Shown here: positions 51,016 to 60,090 of the stretch, in pieces
How positions within the stretch are numbered: position 1 is the first letter of the stretch
Layout of the letters: each line of letters opens with the position of its first letter
From: NORP259 sp041398705
Lineage (GTDB): Bacteria; Planctomycetota; UBA1135; GCA-002686595
DNA length: 64,000 bases
Direction: 5' to 3'
Assembly: GCA_041398705.1 (NCBI GenBank)
Contig: JAWKUI010000004.1
Coordinates: 479,409-543,408 of the forward strand
Made by a program: the position numbers and the translations under genes
Notes under the pieces: model-generated
What the model was told of the DNA's origin: nothing
The model's input: only the letters and a program-made list of their open reading frames with translations
The model's database searches: none

Positions 51016-52619
51016 AGCACCCACTCCTTGGATCCGAGTTTCGCCGTGCCGCAGCCGAACTCGACGGTGATGCGTGTCCCCGGCGGCGCATGCAACAGCC
51101 ACGTGACCGCGCGGCTCTTGCTGCCGGGCCCCAGCCCGCTCAAGTCCGGTCGGCTCGGTCCCGCCAATCGCTCGACTTGGCCCGGCAAGGCGAGCCGCAA
51201 CCACGGCCCCCCCGGCAGGTCGCCGAGGCCCACCGCCTGCGGCGGCAATCCACCGCTGCAACGCAACCGCGCGCTCACGAGGCACAGATCGCCCTCGCGC
51301 TGCACCCGCACGTCGCACAATTCGAGCGCCGCCTGCTGTTCGACCCATTGCCAAACGAACTCGTCCAGGCCTCTCAAAGCCCCTTCCAGTTCCCCTTCGG
51401 GCGGGTTGTAGTAGGTTTTCGGCTGCCAGCCGCCCACCAGGCACGCGGGCACATCGCTGCGTTCGATCGGGCGCCATTCGGCATAGCCCATGCCGCCCTG
51501 CTGGTCGTCGAGCCAACGCGCCCAACGGGCCGCAGGCCCATCCAACGCCGGCCGGACGCGCCACGGATCGTCGCCCGCGGCCGCGTTCGCTTCGGCTTCC
51601 GGTTCGTCGCCGAGCGGCGGTCCCCACGGCGCCACCTCGACCGCGAGCACGCCCGCCGACTGGTAACACCAATCGATGAAGCTGCCCTCCATGGGAATCT
51701 CGCGCACCGCCGCGAGGGGCTGCGCCGCGACTTCGGTGCGACCCGTGCAGCCCGCCAACGCGCGCGCCATGCGTTCGTAACTCGCGAGATCCGCCAGTTC
51801 GTCCTGGCCCCCCTGGGGTCCCGCCCCGGGATACGCGATGCCACCGTGATTGCCACCGAACACGAGCACGCCGGCCACCGAACGCGTGCGGAACAATTGT
51901 CGCAGCGCGAGCGCCAAGGGCTCCGCCGCCTTCGGCCGCCAATCCGGTTCTTGCCCGATGGCCGGGAAACACCGTTCGATGCGCGCGAGGGTGCTTTCCC
52001 GCCCTTCGATCTGACCTTCCACAAGGCGCCGGTAGCGCGGCCCCTGTCCATTCTTTGCGAGCACGAGGAACCGTGCGTCTTCCGATGGGGTCCACGGACC
52101 CAACCGATCCTCGACGAGCATCTCGAGCACGAGTCCGTCGCCGTCCAGGTCGCGGCCGCTCGCCACCAGGCCGAGGTCCACGTGCGCCAACTGCTCCGGA
52201 TCCGCCCACGGAATCACGAGCACCGCCAGGTCCGGCCGCAGCCGCGCCCGGTCGCGCAAGATCCTCCAGGCCGCCTGCAACGCCGCTTCGCCGCCCGCCA
52301 CACTGCGCCCATCGAGGCCCCCGATCACGATCAAAAGTCGCCGATCCGGGCCCGCGGCCAGGACTTCGCTGCCGATCTCGATCGCCGGCACCCCGGGCGC
52401 CACGTCGAAGGAGCGCACCCCCGGCCCCGCGGCCTCCTGCCAACCGTCGAGCAGCCCACGCACCTCATCCTGCAGGTGATACCGCACTTCGGGACGCTCC
52501 AGCACGGTATCCCCGTCCTGCGCCCCCGCAACTCCGGCCAACAGGCCCATCCACGCGAGAAGCCCCGCCGGAATGGCCGCACGGCCCGGGTGCCGCTGCC
52601 TCCAGAATGCACGTTTCAT
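51012..52619 (-). CDS. Exported M14-like protein, partner of the downstream paralogue
   Basis: A 535-residue exported protein with a twin-basic start (MKRAFWRQRHPGRAAIPAGL) and an A-x-A cleavage region (GVAGAQD). The core resembles an M14 carboxypeptidase: LLIVIGGLDGRSVAGGEAAL stands at the zinc motif, where histidine and glutamate are replaced; VLVIPWADPEQLAHVDLGL and GRDLDGDG are at the position of the NPDG/DLNRN region; GVLVFGGNHGGIAYPGAG and VLAVEVAPWG track the rest. The final 150 residues are a beta-rich domain. Like its downstream neighbour it seems to have kept the fold and lost the metal. Family assignment is by pattern only. Confidence 0.6.
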   Translation of the reverse strand: MKRAFWRQRHPGRAAIPAGLLAWMGLLAGVAGAQDGDTVLERPEVRYHLQDEVRGLLDGWQEAAGPGVRSFDVAPGVPAIEIGSEVLAAGPDRRLLIVIGGLDGRSVAGGEAALQAAWRILRDRARLRPDLAVLVIPWADPEQLAHVDLGLVASGRDLDGDGLVLEMLVEDRLGPWTPSEDARFLVLAKNGQGPRYRRLVEGQIEGRESTLARIERCFPAIGQEPDWRPKAAEPLALALRQLFRTRSVAGVLVFGGNHGGIAYPGAGPQGGQDELADLASYERMARALAGCTGRTEVAAQPLAAVREIPMEGSFIDWCYQSAGVLAVEVAPWGPPLGDEPEAEANAAAGDDPWRVRPALDGPAARWARWLDDQQGGMGYAEWRPIERSDVPACLVGGWQPKTYYNPPEGELEGALRGLDEFVWQWVEQQAALELCDVRVQREGDLCLVSARLRCSGGLPPQAVGLGDLPGGPWLRLALPGQVERLAGPSRPDLSGLGPGSKSRAVTWLLHAPPGTRITVEFGCGTAKLGSKEWVL

Positions 52620-52729
52620 GCCCGCTCCTGGATCGGGCCGGACCGCCGCGAAAGTGTGGGAGAAGCGCCCGTTTCCGGCGTTCGGAGTCGCGGCGTCCCA
52701 GGCCGATACGCCCGGGCGCCTTCTGGCTC

Positions 52730-53308
52730 TCAAACGGATCGAAATGGGCCTTGCGGAGCCGTTCCGGCTGGATCCCCGTGGCTATCGAGCTCAAGCCCCA
52801 GAAACTCCGCCACCCGCTCGGCGTCGCGCCGGGATTGGGCGCCGTCCACCTGATCCATCAACAAGGAGGCCTGGCCCCCGCTGTAGTGCACCTGGATTTG
52901 CCACGTGGTGACGTTGGGTTCCACCTCGGGAGGGTTCTCGAGCACGACGATACGCCGCGCCCCATCCAGCCGCCGCAGCACCTTGTCCCCCTGGCTCCAC
53001 GTACCCGCCCGGCGATCCAGCACGATGGGCGCCGCCTGACTTCGAAACAGCCAGAAGCCGAGAATCGCCATCCCCAGGGCCCCCCCGAAGACCACCCCCC
53101 GCCGGGTCCCGGAAACGTCGCCCTGCAGCCCGATCGCCAACACCGCCGCCACCGCCAGCCCGAAGATCACGAAGTGCAGCAGCCGCAGCGCGGCGGTAGC
53201 CCGCCAAACTAGGCGATCCGGCCCTTCTTGTCGCAGCTGGAACGCCCGCTCGCCGAAGCGGGGCCCGATCAGGACCCCGCCGCGTTCCGAAGTCGCACGG
53301 CCCGGCAT
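52730..53308 (-). CDS. Small membrane protein of unknown function
   Basis: A 192-residue protein with two hydrophobic segments (LRLLHFVIFGLAVAAVLAIG and GVVFGGALGMAILGFWLF) and a soluble C-terminal part with beta character (APIVLDRRAGTWSQGDKVLR, WQIQVHYSGGQASLLMDQ). This layout resembles small PH-domain-like membrane proteins, in which the hydrophobic hairpin is followed by a sheet, but I do not claim membership. The start is the ATG at 53306-53308, with AGGGA about nine bases upstream; a GTG one codon earlier is possible. It precedes the M14-like pair by 110 bases on the same strand. Confidence 0.65.
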   Translation of the reverse strand: MPGRATSERGGVLIGPRFGERAFQLRQEGPDRLVWRATAALRLLHFVIFGLAVAAVLAIGLQGDVSGTRRGVVFGGALGMAILGFWLFRSQAAPIVLDRRAGTWSQGDKVLRRLDGARRIVVLENPPEVEPNVTTWQIQVHYSGGQASLLMDQVDGAQSRRDAERVAEFLGLELDSHGDPAGTAPQGPFRSV

Positions 53309-53343
53309 CACTCCAAGTCCCTAGGCCCCGGCCTCTCCCGTCC

Positions 53344-54351
53344 CTAGTCGCAGAAGGTCACCGACAGTGCGTTCGAGAAGTTCGACACGCTCTGCCCACC
53401 GACGTAATCCCGGTACCAACACTGGAACTTCCATGTGCTGCCCGCGCTGATCACGTACTGATTCTGCAGCGTCGTGAAGTCCACGCTCCGGAAGAGCAAA
53501 GTCAAGGGATCAATTTGCATCGCGGGATACAGGCGCCGGTACCCGTTCGCGTCCGTGCTCACGCACAGATTGCCCATCGCCATCGGCTGCAAGGTCTCCC
53601 CCGTGCCATAGAAGAAGTGCGCGAATTGCCCCGGAGGCCCGCCCGCCAGGAACAACGCGAAGTCATTCCCGGAAACCGAGCCCGACCCCTGGAACCCGAT
53701 ACTCGCCCCCGCCGGGCTGACCGAGTTCGGCGCCGCCGTGCAGTAGTTGTACGACGCACAAGTCTCGCTCTCCACGAGCATGTCGTCGACCATCCATCCA
53801 AGCTGACCATTCGCCACGCCGTCGACAGGGTCGAAGTTCAGCCGCAGCCAAATCGTCGACCCAACGAACGCCGTCAGATCCACCTCGACCTCATGCCAGA
53901 CCCCGCCATACGTGCAATCCTCCGACAAATACTGCCACGAAGCCCCCCCATCCTGCGAAACCTCGATCAGGTGGAAATCCCAACCATTGCACATCTCCGA
54001 AGCCAGGTAGGACTGATATCGAAAGCGCGCGCTATCCGCCGCCCCAGGCACCACCAAAGGCTGGGTCAGCGTCAGATACTGCTCATTGTTGAACGCCCCC
54101 TCAAAGTCACAACTCGCCGTGCCCCCCATATAGGCCTTGCCCCCCCGCGCACCGGTGCCATCCACCAACAACGAACAAGGCGACGCCGGGTCCACCCAAT
54201 GCCAAAGCCCGCCCCCCGACGAACTCCAGTTCCCCAGATCCTGATCAAACGATTCCGAGTGCAGCACCTGCTGCGCCGAAGCCGAACCGGCAAGCAAGAT
54301 TGCGCTGGCGAGTACACGACTCAATCGCCTTTGAAAACAGTCATTATTCAT
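53344..54351 (-). CDS. Secreted protein with MAM/jelly-roll-like domain and shared C-terminal domain
   Basis: A 335-residue secreted protein. The signal peptide ends SAILLAGSASA. Residues about 30-200 look like a jelly-roll domain of the kind in immune inhibitor A-type proteins: ESFDQDLGNWSSSGGGLWHW, FHLIEVSQDGGASWQYLSED, VEVDLTAFVGSTIWLRLNFD and QLGWMVDDMLVE. Residues about 205-335 are the domain common to five proteins of this window: CTAAPNSVSPAGASIGFQGS, MGNLCVSTDANGYRRLYP, GSTWKFQCWYRD and SVSNFSNALSVTFC. The ATG at 54349-54351 has AAGGA eight bases upstream; TTGACA occurs on the minus strand near 54447 and may be its promoter -35. Confidence 0.78.
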   Translation of the reverse strand: MNNDCFQRRLSRVLASAILLAGSASAQQVLHSESFDQDLGNWSSSGGGLWHWVDPASPCSLLVDGTGARGGKAYMGGTASCDFEGAFNNEQYLTLTQPLVVPGAADSARFRYQSYLASEMCNGWDFHLIEVSQDGGASWQYLSEDCTYGGVWHEVEVDLTAFVGSTIWLRLNFDPVDGVANGQLGWMVDDMLVESETCASYNYCTAAPNSVSPAGASIGFQGSGSVSGNDFALFLAGGPPGQFAHFFYGTGETLQPMAMGNLCVSTDANGYRRLYPAMQIDPLTLLFRSVDFTTLQNQYVISAGSTWKFQCWYRDYVGGQSVSNFSNALSVTFCD

Positions 54352-54860
54352 GTTCAATGTCCTTGTTGATTTGCTCGGACGGGAGGGAGAGCGCCCAGAA
54401 GGCGTATGTAAGACATCTAGGACAGCAAGTTCTCCCACCATGTCAAGTCGCAAATCACAACCCCAAATGCCCCCCACTCCCACCGGCCCACAAACAAGCC
54501 GTACGGCAATTAGCTCCCACCAAAATCGGCCTCGTGCCCACCGGGGCCTGGCTCATCAAGCTCCGAGAAAGTTGGCCTGCAAATGGCGTTTGAGTGAAAA
54601 ACAAGAGGGGCGACTTCCTATGTCTCACCCTTGCTGCGCTTGATTGCAGCGCGCATTCGGCCCCGGATCTCTTGTCGGAAATCTGTTAGGAAGCACGGAC
54701 ATTGGCGCGCCAGATGATTAGGGCTACCCATCAGACCCAGGATACCCTTCAATTGTAGCACCCAACTCCACCTCGACCCTACGCGTCCCAAGCAGAGGCC
54801 ATCCCGCGTAGCCGGTACCCATTCTGCCACACGAAGCCAATGGAAGCCCGTGGTCCACGG
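54352..54860. other. Low-GC intergenic region
   Basis: This 509-bp gap between two minus-strand genes for secreted proteins is visibly poorer in G and C than the rest. A short minus-strand frame (54618-54830) ending RQEIRGRMRAAIKRSKGET has no start signal that I trust and no recognisable family. No RNA gene was found. Confidence 0.4.
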
Positions 54861-56498
54861 CTATTGAAACGTGATCTTGGCACCCTCGCTCCAAAGCACT
54901 TGCTGCGTACCCCAATCTCGATAGATCGCTTGGAAAGTCCAAGTCTCCCCCGCAAGCTCCGGGGTCATGGCAGCACTCGCCTGCCATAGGGGAACGGAGA
55001 TGCCGTGCGTATCGCCAATCAGCCCGAAAAGTGTAGAGAGGTATCGATTTCCGGGCGATGCCAGCACACACGAATCACCCAAGACACCCGGAACACTGCC
55101 CTGGATTCCATCGCGGGCCCCCATAACATAACCAAGATGCACGTCTGGAAGGCCACGGAGTAACAAGTGCACAGCGTTGGCGGCGCGCAGGACATTTCCA
55201 GTAGCCTCCACAGTGACCGACTGCCCTGACGAATTTACGGCGGCTGGAGAACACACCGTCGGCCCCAGAGGAGACGCGCATTGCCCGGTCCCTGACACCA
55301 ACAGATCAAAAGGACCGCAGGAAGAAGAGGCTTTCAGATCATACCAACGAACCATGGGGCTTTGATTCGTGAACGTCATGGTTGTCACGCCGCCCAGCGG
55401 GTCGCTGTGGCCTTGCGCTACTCCATTCCAGCAATCGTCATTCGGTCCGTTCGTCAGCCAGGACAACTCGAATCGAAGGTTCATGTCGGTCGGATTGAAA
55501 GCCGCCTCGATCTCGACTTGGGAATTGGGCGCAACGCAGAATCGGAAATGCTCAGCGCCAAGATTCCCCGAGTCAGAGTCGATTCCCAACTTGATGTACG
55601 TCCCGTCCACGAGCGGATGCGGATCGTCGCAGGTTCCTTCCCCTGGAAGGTTGTCATCCATCGCGCATGGGCGCGAAGTCATCGTCACGTTCAGCTGATA
55701 CGCGGAGCACGGCTCTGCGACGGGGGAGTATTGATCACTGAAGAAATGCGGTTCCCACCAGATTTCACGCGGCACATCACTACCATTCATGTTGTACCAC
55801 GGTGGCGCGAGCTCGAAAAACCCGGCCGCGTTGCGCCAATAGAACATTCCGTACATCTGGATCGTCGCATGGTCGGACCAGACAGCCAGGCCTTCGTGCG
55901 GGGGGATCACAAATCGGAACAGGTCCCGGTCGGTCGAAGAGAGATAGAGCCCCGGGTATACGCCGGGCCCCAGATTAGTGGCCTGGTTGGGTAGATCGTT
56001 GGGCTCAAAGGCGTCCACCAGTGAACCTGAGCAAGGGTCGGGTTCCATCACGATCTCCAAATTCAGATCCTCCGGCCCGTCATACCCCGCTACGAAGTAC
56101 TGGATTCCAACGGTCTGCCCCACTTGGACGTTTTCCACCCGGTAGTGGCAGGTCGCCCCGCCTTCAAACGCTGGCTGCGAAGCCAAACACTCTGCGGCGC
56201 AGTTGCCCCCATCGTACAGCCGCAGGTAAGAGTCGCTCGTCCGAGAGTGCATCCGGAATGTATAGCCACCCGGAGTCAAGGCGGTCCACTCCAGGAAACG
56301 ATCCCCCCTGGCGCTGGAGAGCCAGAACAACTGCGAACAGCTCTCGCCAGGGAGGAACCCACTGGGGGCCCCCCAAACGCCGGGAACATTCCAGAATCCC
56401 TGCCCCTGAATCAAAATCGGGTCCGTACAGGATCCACCCTGGCAATAGCTCGGCGCAGCAATGATAGGCAGCAAGGCGAGCAGACGAAGTACATGCAT
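54861..56498 (-). CDS. Large secreted protein with shared C-terminal domain
   Basis: A 545-residue secreted protein with signal MHVLRLLALLPIIAAPSYCQ. The body has several beta-rich modules of the pre-peptidase type: FLEWTALTPGGYTFRMHSRT, SYLRLYDGGNCAAECLAS, CSGSLVDAFEPNDLPNQATN and DRDLFRFVIPPHEGLAVWSD, then ELSWLTNGPNDDCWNG. The module FEPNDxxxxAxxL with following Asp-rich beta strands is common in secreted enzymes as a non-catalytic domain. The last 130 residues (CSPAAVNSSGQ, LGDSCVLASPGN, GETWTFQAIYRD) are the most divergent copy of the shared C-terminal domain. No catalytic domain is seen. Codon and base use is less GC-rich than in the housekeeping genes. Confidence 0.72.
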   Translation of the reverse strand: MHVLRLLALLPIIAAPSYCQGGSCTDPILIQGQGFWNVPGVWGAPSGFLPGESCSQLFWLSSARGDRFLEWTALTPGGYTFRMHSRTSDSYLRLYDGGNCAAECLASQPAFEGGATCHYRVENVQVGQTVGIQYFVAGYDGPEDLNLEIVMEPDPCSGSLVDAFEPNDLPNQATNLGPGVYPGLYLSSTDRDLFRFVIPPHEGLAVWSDHATIQMYGMFYWRNAAGFFELAPPWYNMNGSDVPREIWWEPHFFSDQYSPVAEPCSAYQLNVTMTSRPCAMDDNLPGEGTCDDPHPLVDGTYIKLGIDSDSGNLGAEHFRFCVAPNSQVEIEAAFNPTDMNLRFELSWLTNGPNDDCWNGVAQGHSDPLGGVTTMTFTNQSPMVRWYDLKASSSCGPFDLLVSGTGQCASPLGPTVCSPAAVNSSGQSVTVEATGNVLRAANAVHLLLRGLPDVHLGYVMGARDGIQGSVPGVLGDSCVLASPGNRYLSTLFGLIGDTHGISVPLWQASAAMTPELAGETWTFQAIYRDWGTQQVLWSEGAKITFQ

Positions 56499-57108
56499 TT
56501 GGCGTTAGGGGTAAGAGGATCTATGAAACCAATTCTAAATCCCCCAGGTAAGTGAGGGAGAAGGCGCCCGGCCCAAAGAATGGAACGTGCGCCAACGTTC
56601 GGAAGCGCTCACCTAGGCGAGCGGTACCGGCACAACCCAAACTCCCTCGCCTTGAATCTGGATCGCATCCAAGCAGGAAGTCCCCTGCGGAACGGCAAAA
56701 AGAAACCAGGATCAAAGCGGACAGGGCATTCATGGGAGACTGGGGCAAAGGAACACATCGTAGAGAGCAAGTTCCGTACCAAGTCCATTCCTTCGTGCCG
56801 CGCCGCCGGTCTGCATCACCCTGGGTGCGCAATGGCGATGGCCTCCAGGAGGGTAACTGCCGATCGATACGCATCACCGCGCATGACTTCCCACTCTGCA
56901 GTTCACCCGGCAGTTCCCCCTGACTCGCACCCCGCAGTTGCCATCCATCGCCCCATTGGTGCTGGCAGGTGATCTCGACGATTCCTTGCTTTCGCCGCAG
57001 AGCTTCAGTCGCTGAAGTTACCTCTGCGGGTCTTTGCTACTATGGAGCTCCGAGGGCCACCCATTTCTCCCGCCCGGATTCAGCCTGCCCTCGTACTTCA
57101 TCACAAAC
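56499..57108. other. Divergent low-GC intergenic region
   Basis: This 610-bp region separates two divergent genes for secreted proteins. Open frames exist on both strands (for example 56521-56877, minus, ending in LGCAGTARLGERFRTLA), but none has a supported start or a family that I can defend. It must contain the promoters of both genes. No repeat or RNA gene was found. Confidence 0.4.
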
Positions 57109-59052
57109 ATGATTCGCTCCGCGATTCTCATTCTGCCGTTCGCATGGTTGTCCGCACCCGTGCTTGCCCAATCGACGTGGTATGTGGATGCCAGCGCGAC
57201 CGCTCCTGGCGCTGGCACCCTCGCCAATCCCTGGACCACGGTCACCGAGGCCCTCGCCCAAACGCTTGTTGTGGATGGCGACACCGTGCTGGTGGCGCCG
57301 GGCCACTACTTCAATGAGGCCATCGACTTCGCCGGCAAGGCGGTGACGGTGCAAGGCACGGCCGGCGCGGCCAACACCATCCTGCATGGCCAGGCACCTC
57401 CCGGAGGAGGTTTGCCGATCCGCCCCGTAGTCTGGTTCACGAATGGCGAAGGGCCCAATTCACAACTGAGTGGCTTCACCCTGCGCGATGGTCATGGGTA
57501 TCAAACGGACCCGGCATCGCCCCAGACCTTCGGCGGCAACCTCTACATCGCCAGCGCCTCGCCAACCCTGACGGATCTGCGTTTTGAAGCCAACGCCGGT
57601 GGGGTGTCCCGCGGCGGAGCGGCGTACAGCTCGAACAGTACGGTGGAATACTCGAACTGTATCTTCACGGGTTTCGGGGGAGGCGTCCTCGACGCGGATT
57701 CCGGGGGCGCGCTGGCTGCCGACTCCGCCGTCGGTGTCACCAACTGCGTGTTCCTCGACGTTTCCGCCCGCCTCGGGGGTGCGATCGCTGTCTATGGCGG
57801 CCAACTCACGGTTGCCGCTTCGGAGTTCCGCCAGTGCACGGCCACGACGTGGTTCGGTGGCGCGATCTATCATTCCTCTGGAATTGCGGCCATCGATGGC
57901 TCTAGTTTTCTAGACAACGCGAGCGGCAGCTCGGGTGGAGCGCTGGATGCCGATCAGGCCTACCTCACGAACTGCAGCTTCGTGGGCAACACCGCTGGCC
58001 TGTTCGGCCTGGGCGACGGGGGTGGGGTGAGTGCCGGCCTTGTGTTTGCGACAGATTGCCGGTTCGACGGAAACTCGGCTCCCTCCGGCGGCGGCGCGTA
58101 TGCCCTTGGGACCAGCGTCTTCGACCGCTGCATGTTCACCGGCAACCTCGCACACGGCTTTGCACCGGTGCACTACGGCGGAGCCTTGCATACGGGCAGT
58201 CTTGTGCGTTCGCGCCACTGCATCTTTGCGGGCAACTCGGCCATCGCCGCCCCAGGGCAGCTTGCGGCGGGTGGCGCCACGTACAACGGCCAGTACGAGT
58301 CGTGCACGTTCTACGGCAATGAGGCGCCGCTCGGCGCGGGTCCCGCCGCTTCCCATGGCGAGTTGGACGAGTGCATTGCCCACGGCAACCGCGATCCGCA
58401 GGGTATCGTGGACCAGTTGGCCAACTCGACCGCAAACCATTGCCTGGTACAAGGCGGGTGGCCCGGCAGCGCAAACCTGGACGCCCCCCCGCTCTTCTGG
58501 GATGCCCTCGGCGGCGACTTCCACCTGCAACCGGGATCTCCCGCCATCGATGCCGGCGCTGCGGGCGGCATTCCCGATCCCGATGGCACGGCGCGGGACT
58601 TGGGCGCGTTGACCTTCGATCCCGCCTGGTGCGGTGAGGGATGCCCTGGCGCTCTCGGCACTTCCTACTGCGTGGCGAACCCCAATTCCACGGGCCAGGC
58701 CGCCGTGGTCGCCGCCTACGGGTATCCCGCGGTCGCCGACAACGCTCTGGTGCTGACCGTGCAAGACCTACCCCCGAGCCAATTCGGCTACTTCCTAATG
58801 GGTTCGGCTCAAGGCTTTTTGCCGGGCTTTGGCGGCAGCGATGGCAACCTGTGCCTCGCGGGTCTACTGGTGCGACTCAACGACCGCATCGAACTTTCGA
58901 GCACCGCGGGCACCGCCGCCCGCCTGCTCGACCTGCCGAGCCGGCCGCAAATCACAGCTGGCACGACTTGGCACTTCCAGTACTGGACCCGCGATCAGAA
59001 CGCCGGGTTCACCAGCAACACCAGCGATGCCGTCACGATCCAGTTCCTCTAG
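57109..59052 (+). CDS. Secreted right-handed beta-helix protein with shared C-terminal domain
   Basis: A 647-residue paralogue of the protein at 14223-16478. The signal peptide (MIRSAILILPFAWLSAPVLA) is followed by QSTWYVDASATAPGAGTL and HYFNEAIDFAGKAVTVQGTA, nearly the same opening as the paralogue. A parallel beta-helix follows, with repeated G-G-A/C-x-F coils (GGAIYHSSGIAAIDGSSF, GGALDADQAYLTNCSFVG, GGALHTGSLVRSRHC). The helix ends in LQPGSPAIDAGAAG and RDLGALTFDPAWCG. The last 125 residues are the shared C-terminal domain (NPNSTGQAAV, GSDGNLCLAG, TTWHFQYWTRD, FTSNTSDAVTIQF). It is likely an exported surface or polysaccharide-interacting protein; the substrate is unknown. Confidence 0.8.
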   Translation: MIRSAILILPFAWLSAPVLAQSTWYVDASATAPGAGTLANPWTTVTEALAQTLVVDGDTVLVAPGHYFNEAIDFAGKAVTVQGTAGAANTILHGQAPPGGGLPIRPVVWFTNGEGPNSQLSGFTLRDGHGYQTDPASPQTFGGNLYIASASPTLTDLRFEANAGGVSRGGAAYSSNSTVEYSNCIFTGFGGGVLDADSGGALAADSAVGVTNCVFLDVSARLGGAIAVYGGQLTVAASEFRQCTATTWFGGAIYHSSGIAAIDGSSFLDNASGSSGGALDADQAYLTNCSFVGNTAGLFGLGDGGGVSAGLVFATDCRFDGNSAPSGGGAYALGTSVFDRCMFTGNLAHGFAPVHYGGALHTGSLVRSRHCIFAGNSAIAAPGQLAAGGATYNGQYESCTFYGNEAPLGAGPAASHGELDECIAHGNRDPQGIVDQLANSTANHCLVQGGWPGSANLDAPPLFWDALGGDFHLQPGSPAIDAGAAGGIPDPDGTARDLGALTFDPAWCGEGCPGALGTSYCVANPNSTGQAAVVAAYGYPAVADNALVLTVQDLPPSQFGYFLMGSAQGFLPGFGGSDGNLCLAGLLVRLNDRIELSSTAGTAARLLDLPSRPQITAGTTWHFQYWTRDQNAGFTSNTSDAVTIQFL

Positions 59053-59063
59053 TCGGCCTTGCC

Positions 59064-59193
59064 GCGAGGAATAATGTAACGTACGGAAGCGGGTTCAAGT
59101 TGTCACACAATTCGCTGGGAGGCGCGTGCAATGCACGCGCCTCCCGCAGGTGTGACAACTTGAACCGCTTCCGTACGTTACAGTATTCCTCGC
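59064..59193. repeat. Long palindromic repeat, copy B
   Basis: A 130-bp inverted repeat with arms of about 60 bases. The left arm has GTAACGTACGGAAGCGGG and TTCAAGTTGTCACACAATTC; the right arm is its complement except for one G and a few bases near the tip. The apex is GCGTGC-AAT-GCACGC, the same six-base stem as in copy A. Relative to copy A a C-G pair in the core is replaced by G-C on both arms. It lies between two plus-strand genes, 11 bases after the stop of the first. Confidence 0.9.
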
Positions 59194-59217
59194 CCCCTGA
59201 GCCAACGCCCTAACCCC

Positions 59218-59787
59218 ATGTCCCCCCCGCCCTCCCGCGTTACGATCCACATGGCCGCCAGCCTCGACGGCTTCGTCGCCCGCACCGACGGCCGGGTCGA
59301 TTGGATGGAGACCAAGGACCACTTCGAAGGCGGCGCAACCCTGGATCCGGCGTTCATCGAGACCTTCCTTGCATCCATCGACTGCTACGTGCTCGGCGCA
59401 CGCACCTTCGAAGCCGCCCTCGGCTTCGAAGCCCAAGGCCACGGCTGGGCCTACGGCGAAAAACCCACCTACGTGCTCAGCAACCGTCCCGCCGCCTGCC
59501 CCCATCCCTCCGTTCAGTTCCACTCCGGAAACCTGACCGACTTGCTGGCCCAACTGCGCCCCCGCCACCCGCACATCTGGATCGGCGGCGGCCCCACCCT
59601 GGTCGCCGAGTGCCTGCGCCAAGGCCTCGCGGACGAACTGCGCTATACCATCCTGCCCGTGCTGATCGGCAGCGGCCAGCCCTTCTTCGGCCCGCTCACC
59701 GCCGACATCCCCTTGCACCTGCAAGAGGTCAAGGCCTACGACAGCGGCATGGTGGAGCTCGCCTACGCGCTGCCCCCGCGCGCCTGA
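59218..59787 (+). CDS. Dihydrofolate reductase family protein (RibD C-terminal-like)
   Basis: A 189-residue protein of the dihydrofolate reductase / RibD-C superfamily, as in Bacillus YyaP and YwjB. Motifs: VTIHMAASLDGFVARTDGRV, DWMETKDHFEGG, DCYVLGARTFEAAL, TYVLSNRP and IWIGGGPTLVAECLRQGLAD, ending with LPVLIGSGQPFFG. The fold binds NADPH, but the substrate of this subgroup is usually not dihydrofolate and is unknown here. It stands alone just after palindrome copy B. A start at the ATG at 59218 begins the conserved sequence. Confidence 0.88.
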   Translation: MSPPPSRVTIHMAASLDGFVARTDGRVDWMETKDHFEGGATLDPAFIETFLASIDCYVLGARTFEAALGFEAQGHGWAYGEKPTYVLSNRPAACPHPSVQFHSGNLTDLLAQLRPRHPHIWIGGGPTLVAECLRQGLADELRYTILPVLIGSGQPFFGPLTADIPLHLQEVKAYDSGMVELAYALPPRA

Positions 59788-60090
59788 CCGCCACGCTACG
59801 TTGCGAAAGGCCGGCACCTAGCCCGCCAGTCCGTCCGCTTTCCCACATCGGAGCCGCGATCGCGCTCCCGGGCAATGCTCCGGGATTCCTGCCCATCTCA
59901 AACCCGTGATGTGCGGAAGATTACAAGTCGAGTGGCCTAGCCCACCCATCCGCGGCCGCGACAAGCCCGCCACCCGTCTCCATTTGCCCCCATCCCGGGG
60001 CGGCCAGCCATCGTGGCCTCCGTGTTCCTAGTGGGCCCTCTGGCCCGAGCCACAATCCACTTGCCCAAGTCCAAGCCCTACCGTTTCACC
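59788..60090. other. Intergenic region
   Basis: This 303-bp gap precedes a gene for a secreted protein. No gene, RNA or repeat could be supported; the upstream in-frame extension of the next gene here lacks protein-family similarity. Confidence 0.4.

Noticed and set aside
56521..56877. 118-codon minus-strand frame
   Set aside because: The end (LGCAGTARLGERFRTLA) resembles C-terminal domains of secreted planctomycete proteins, but the start is unsupported and the match is too short.
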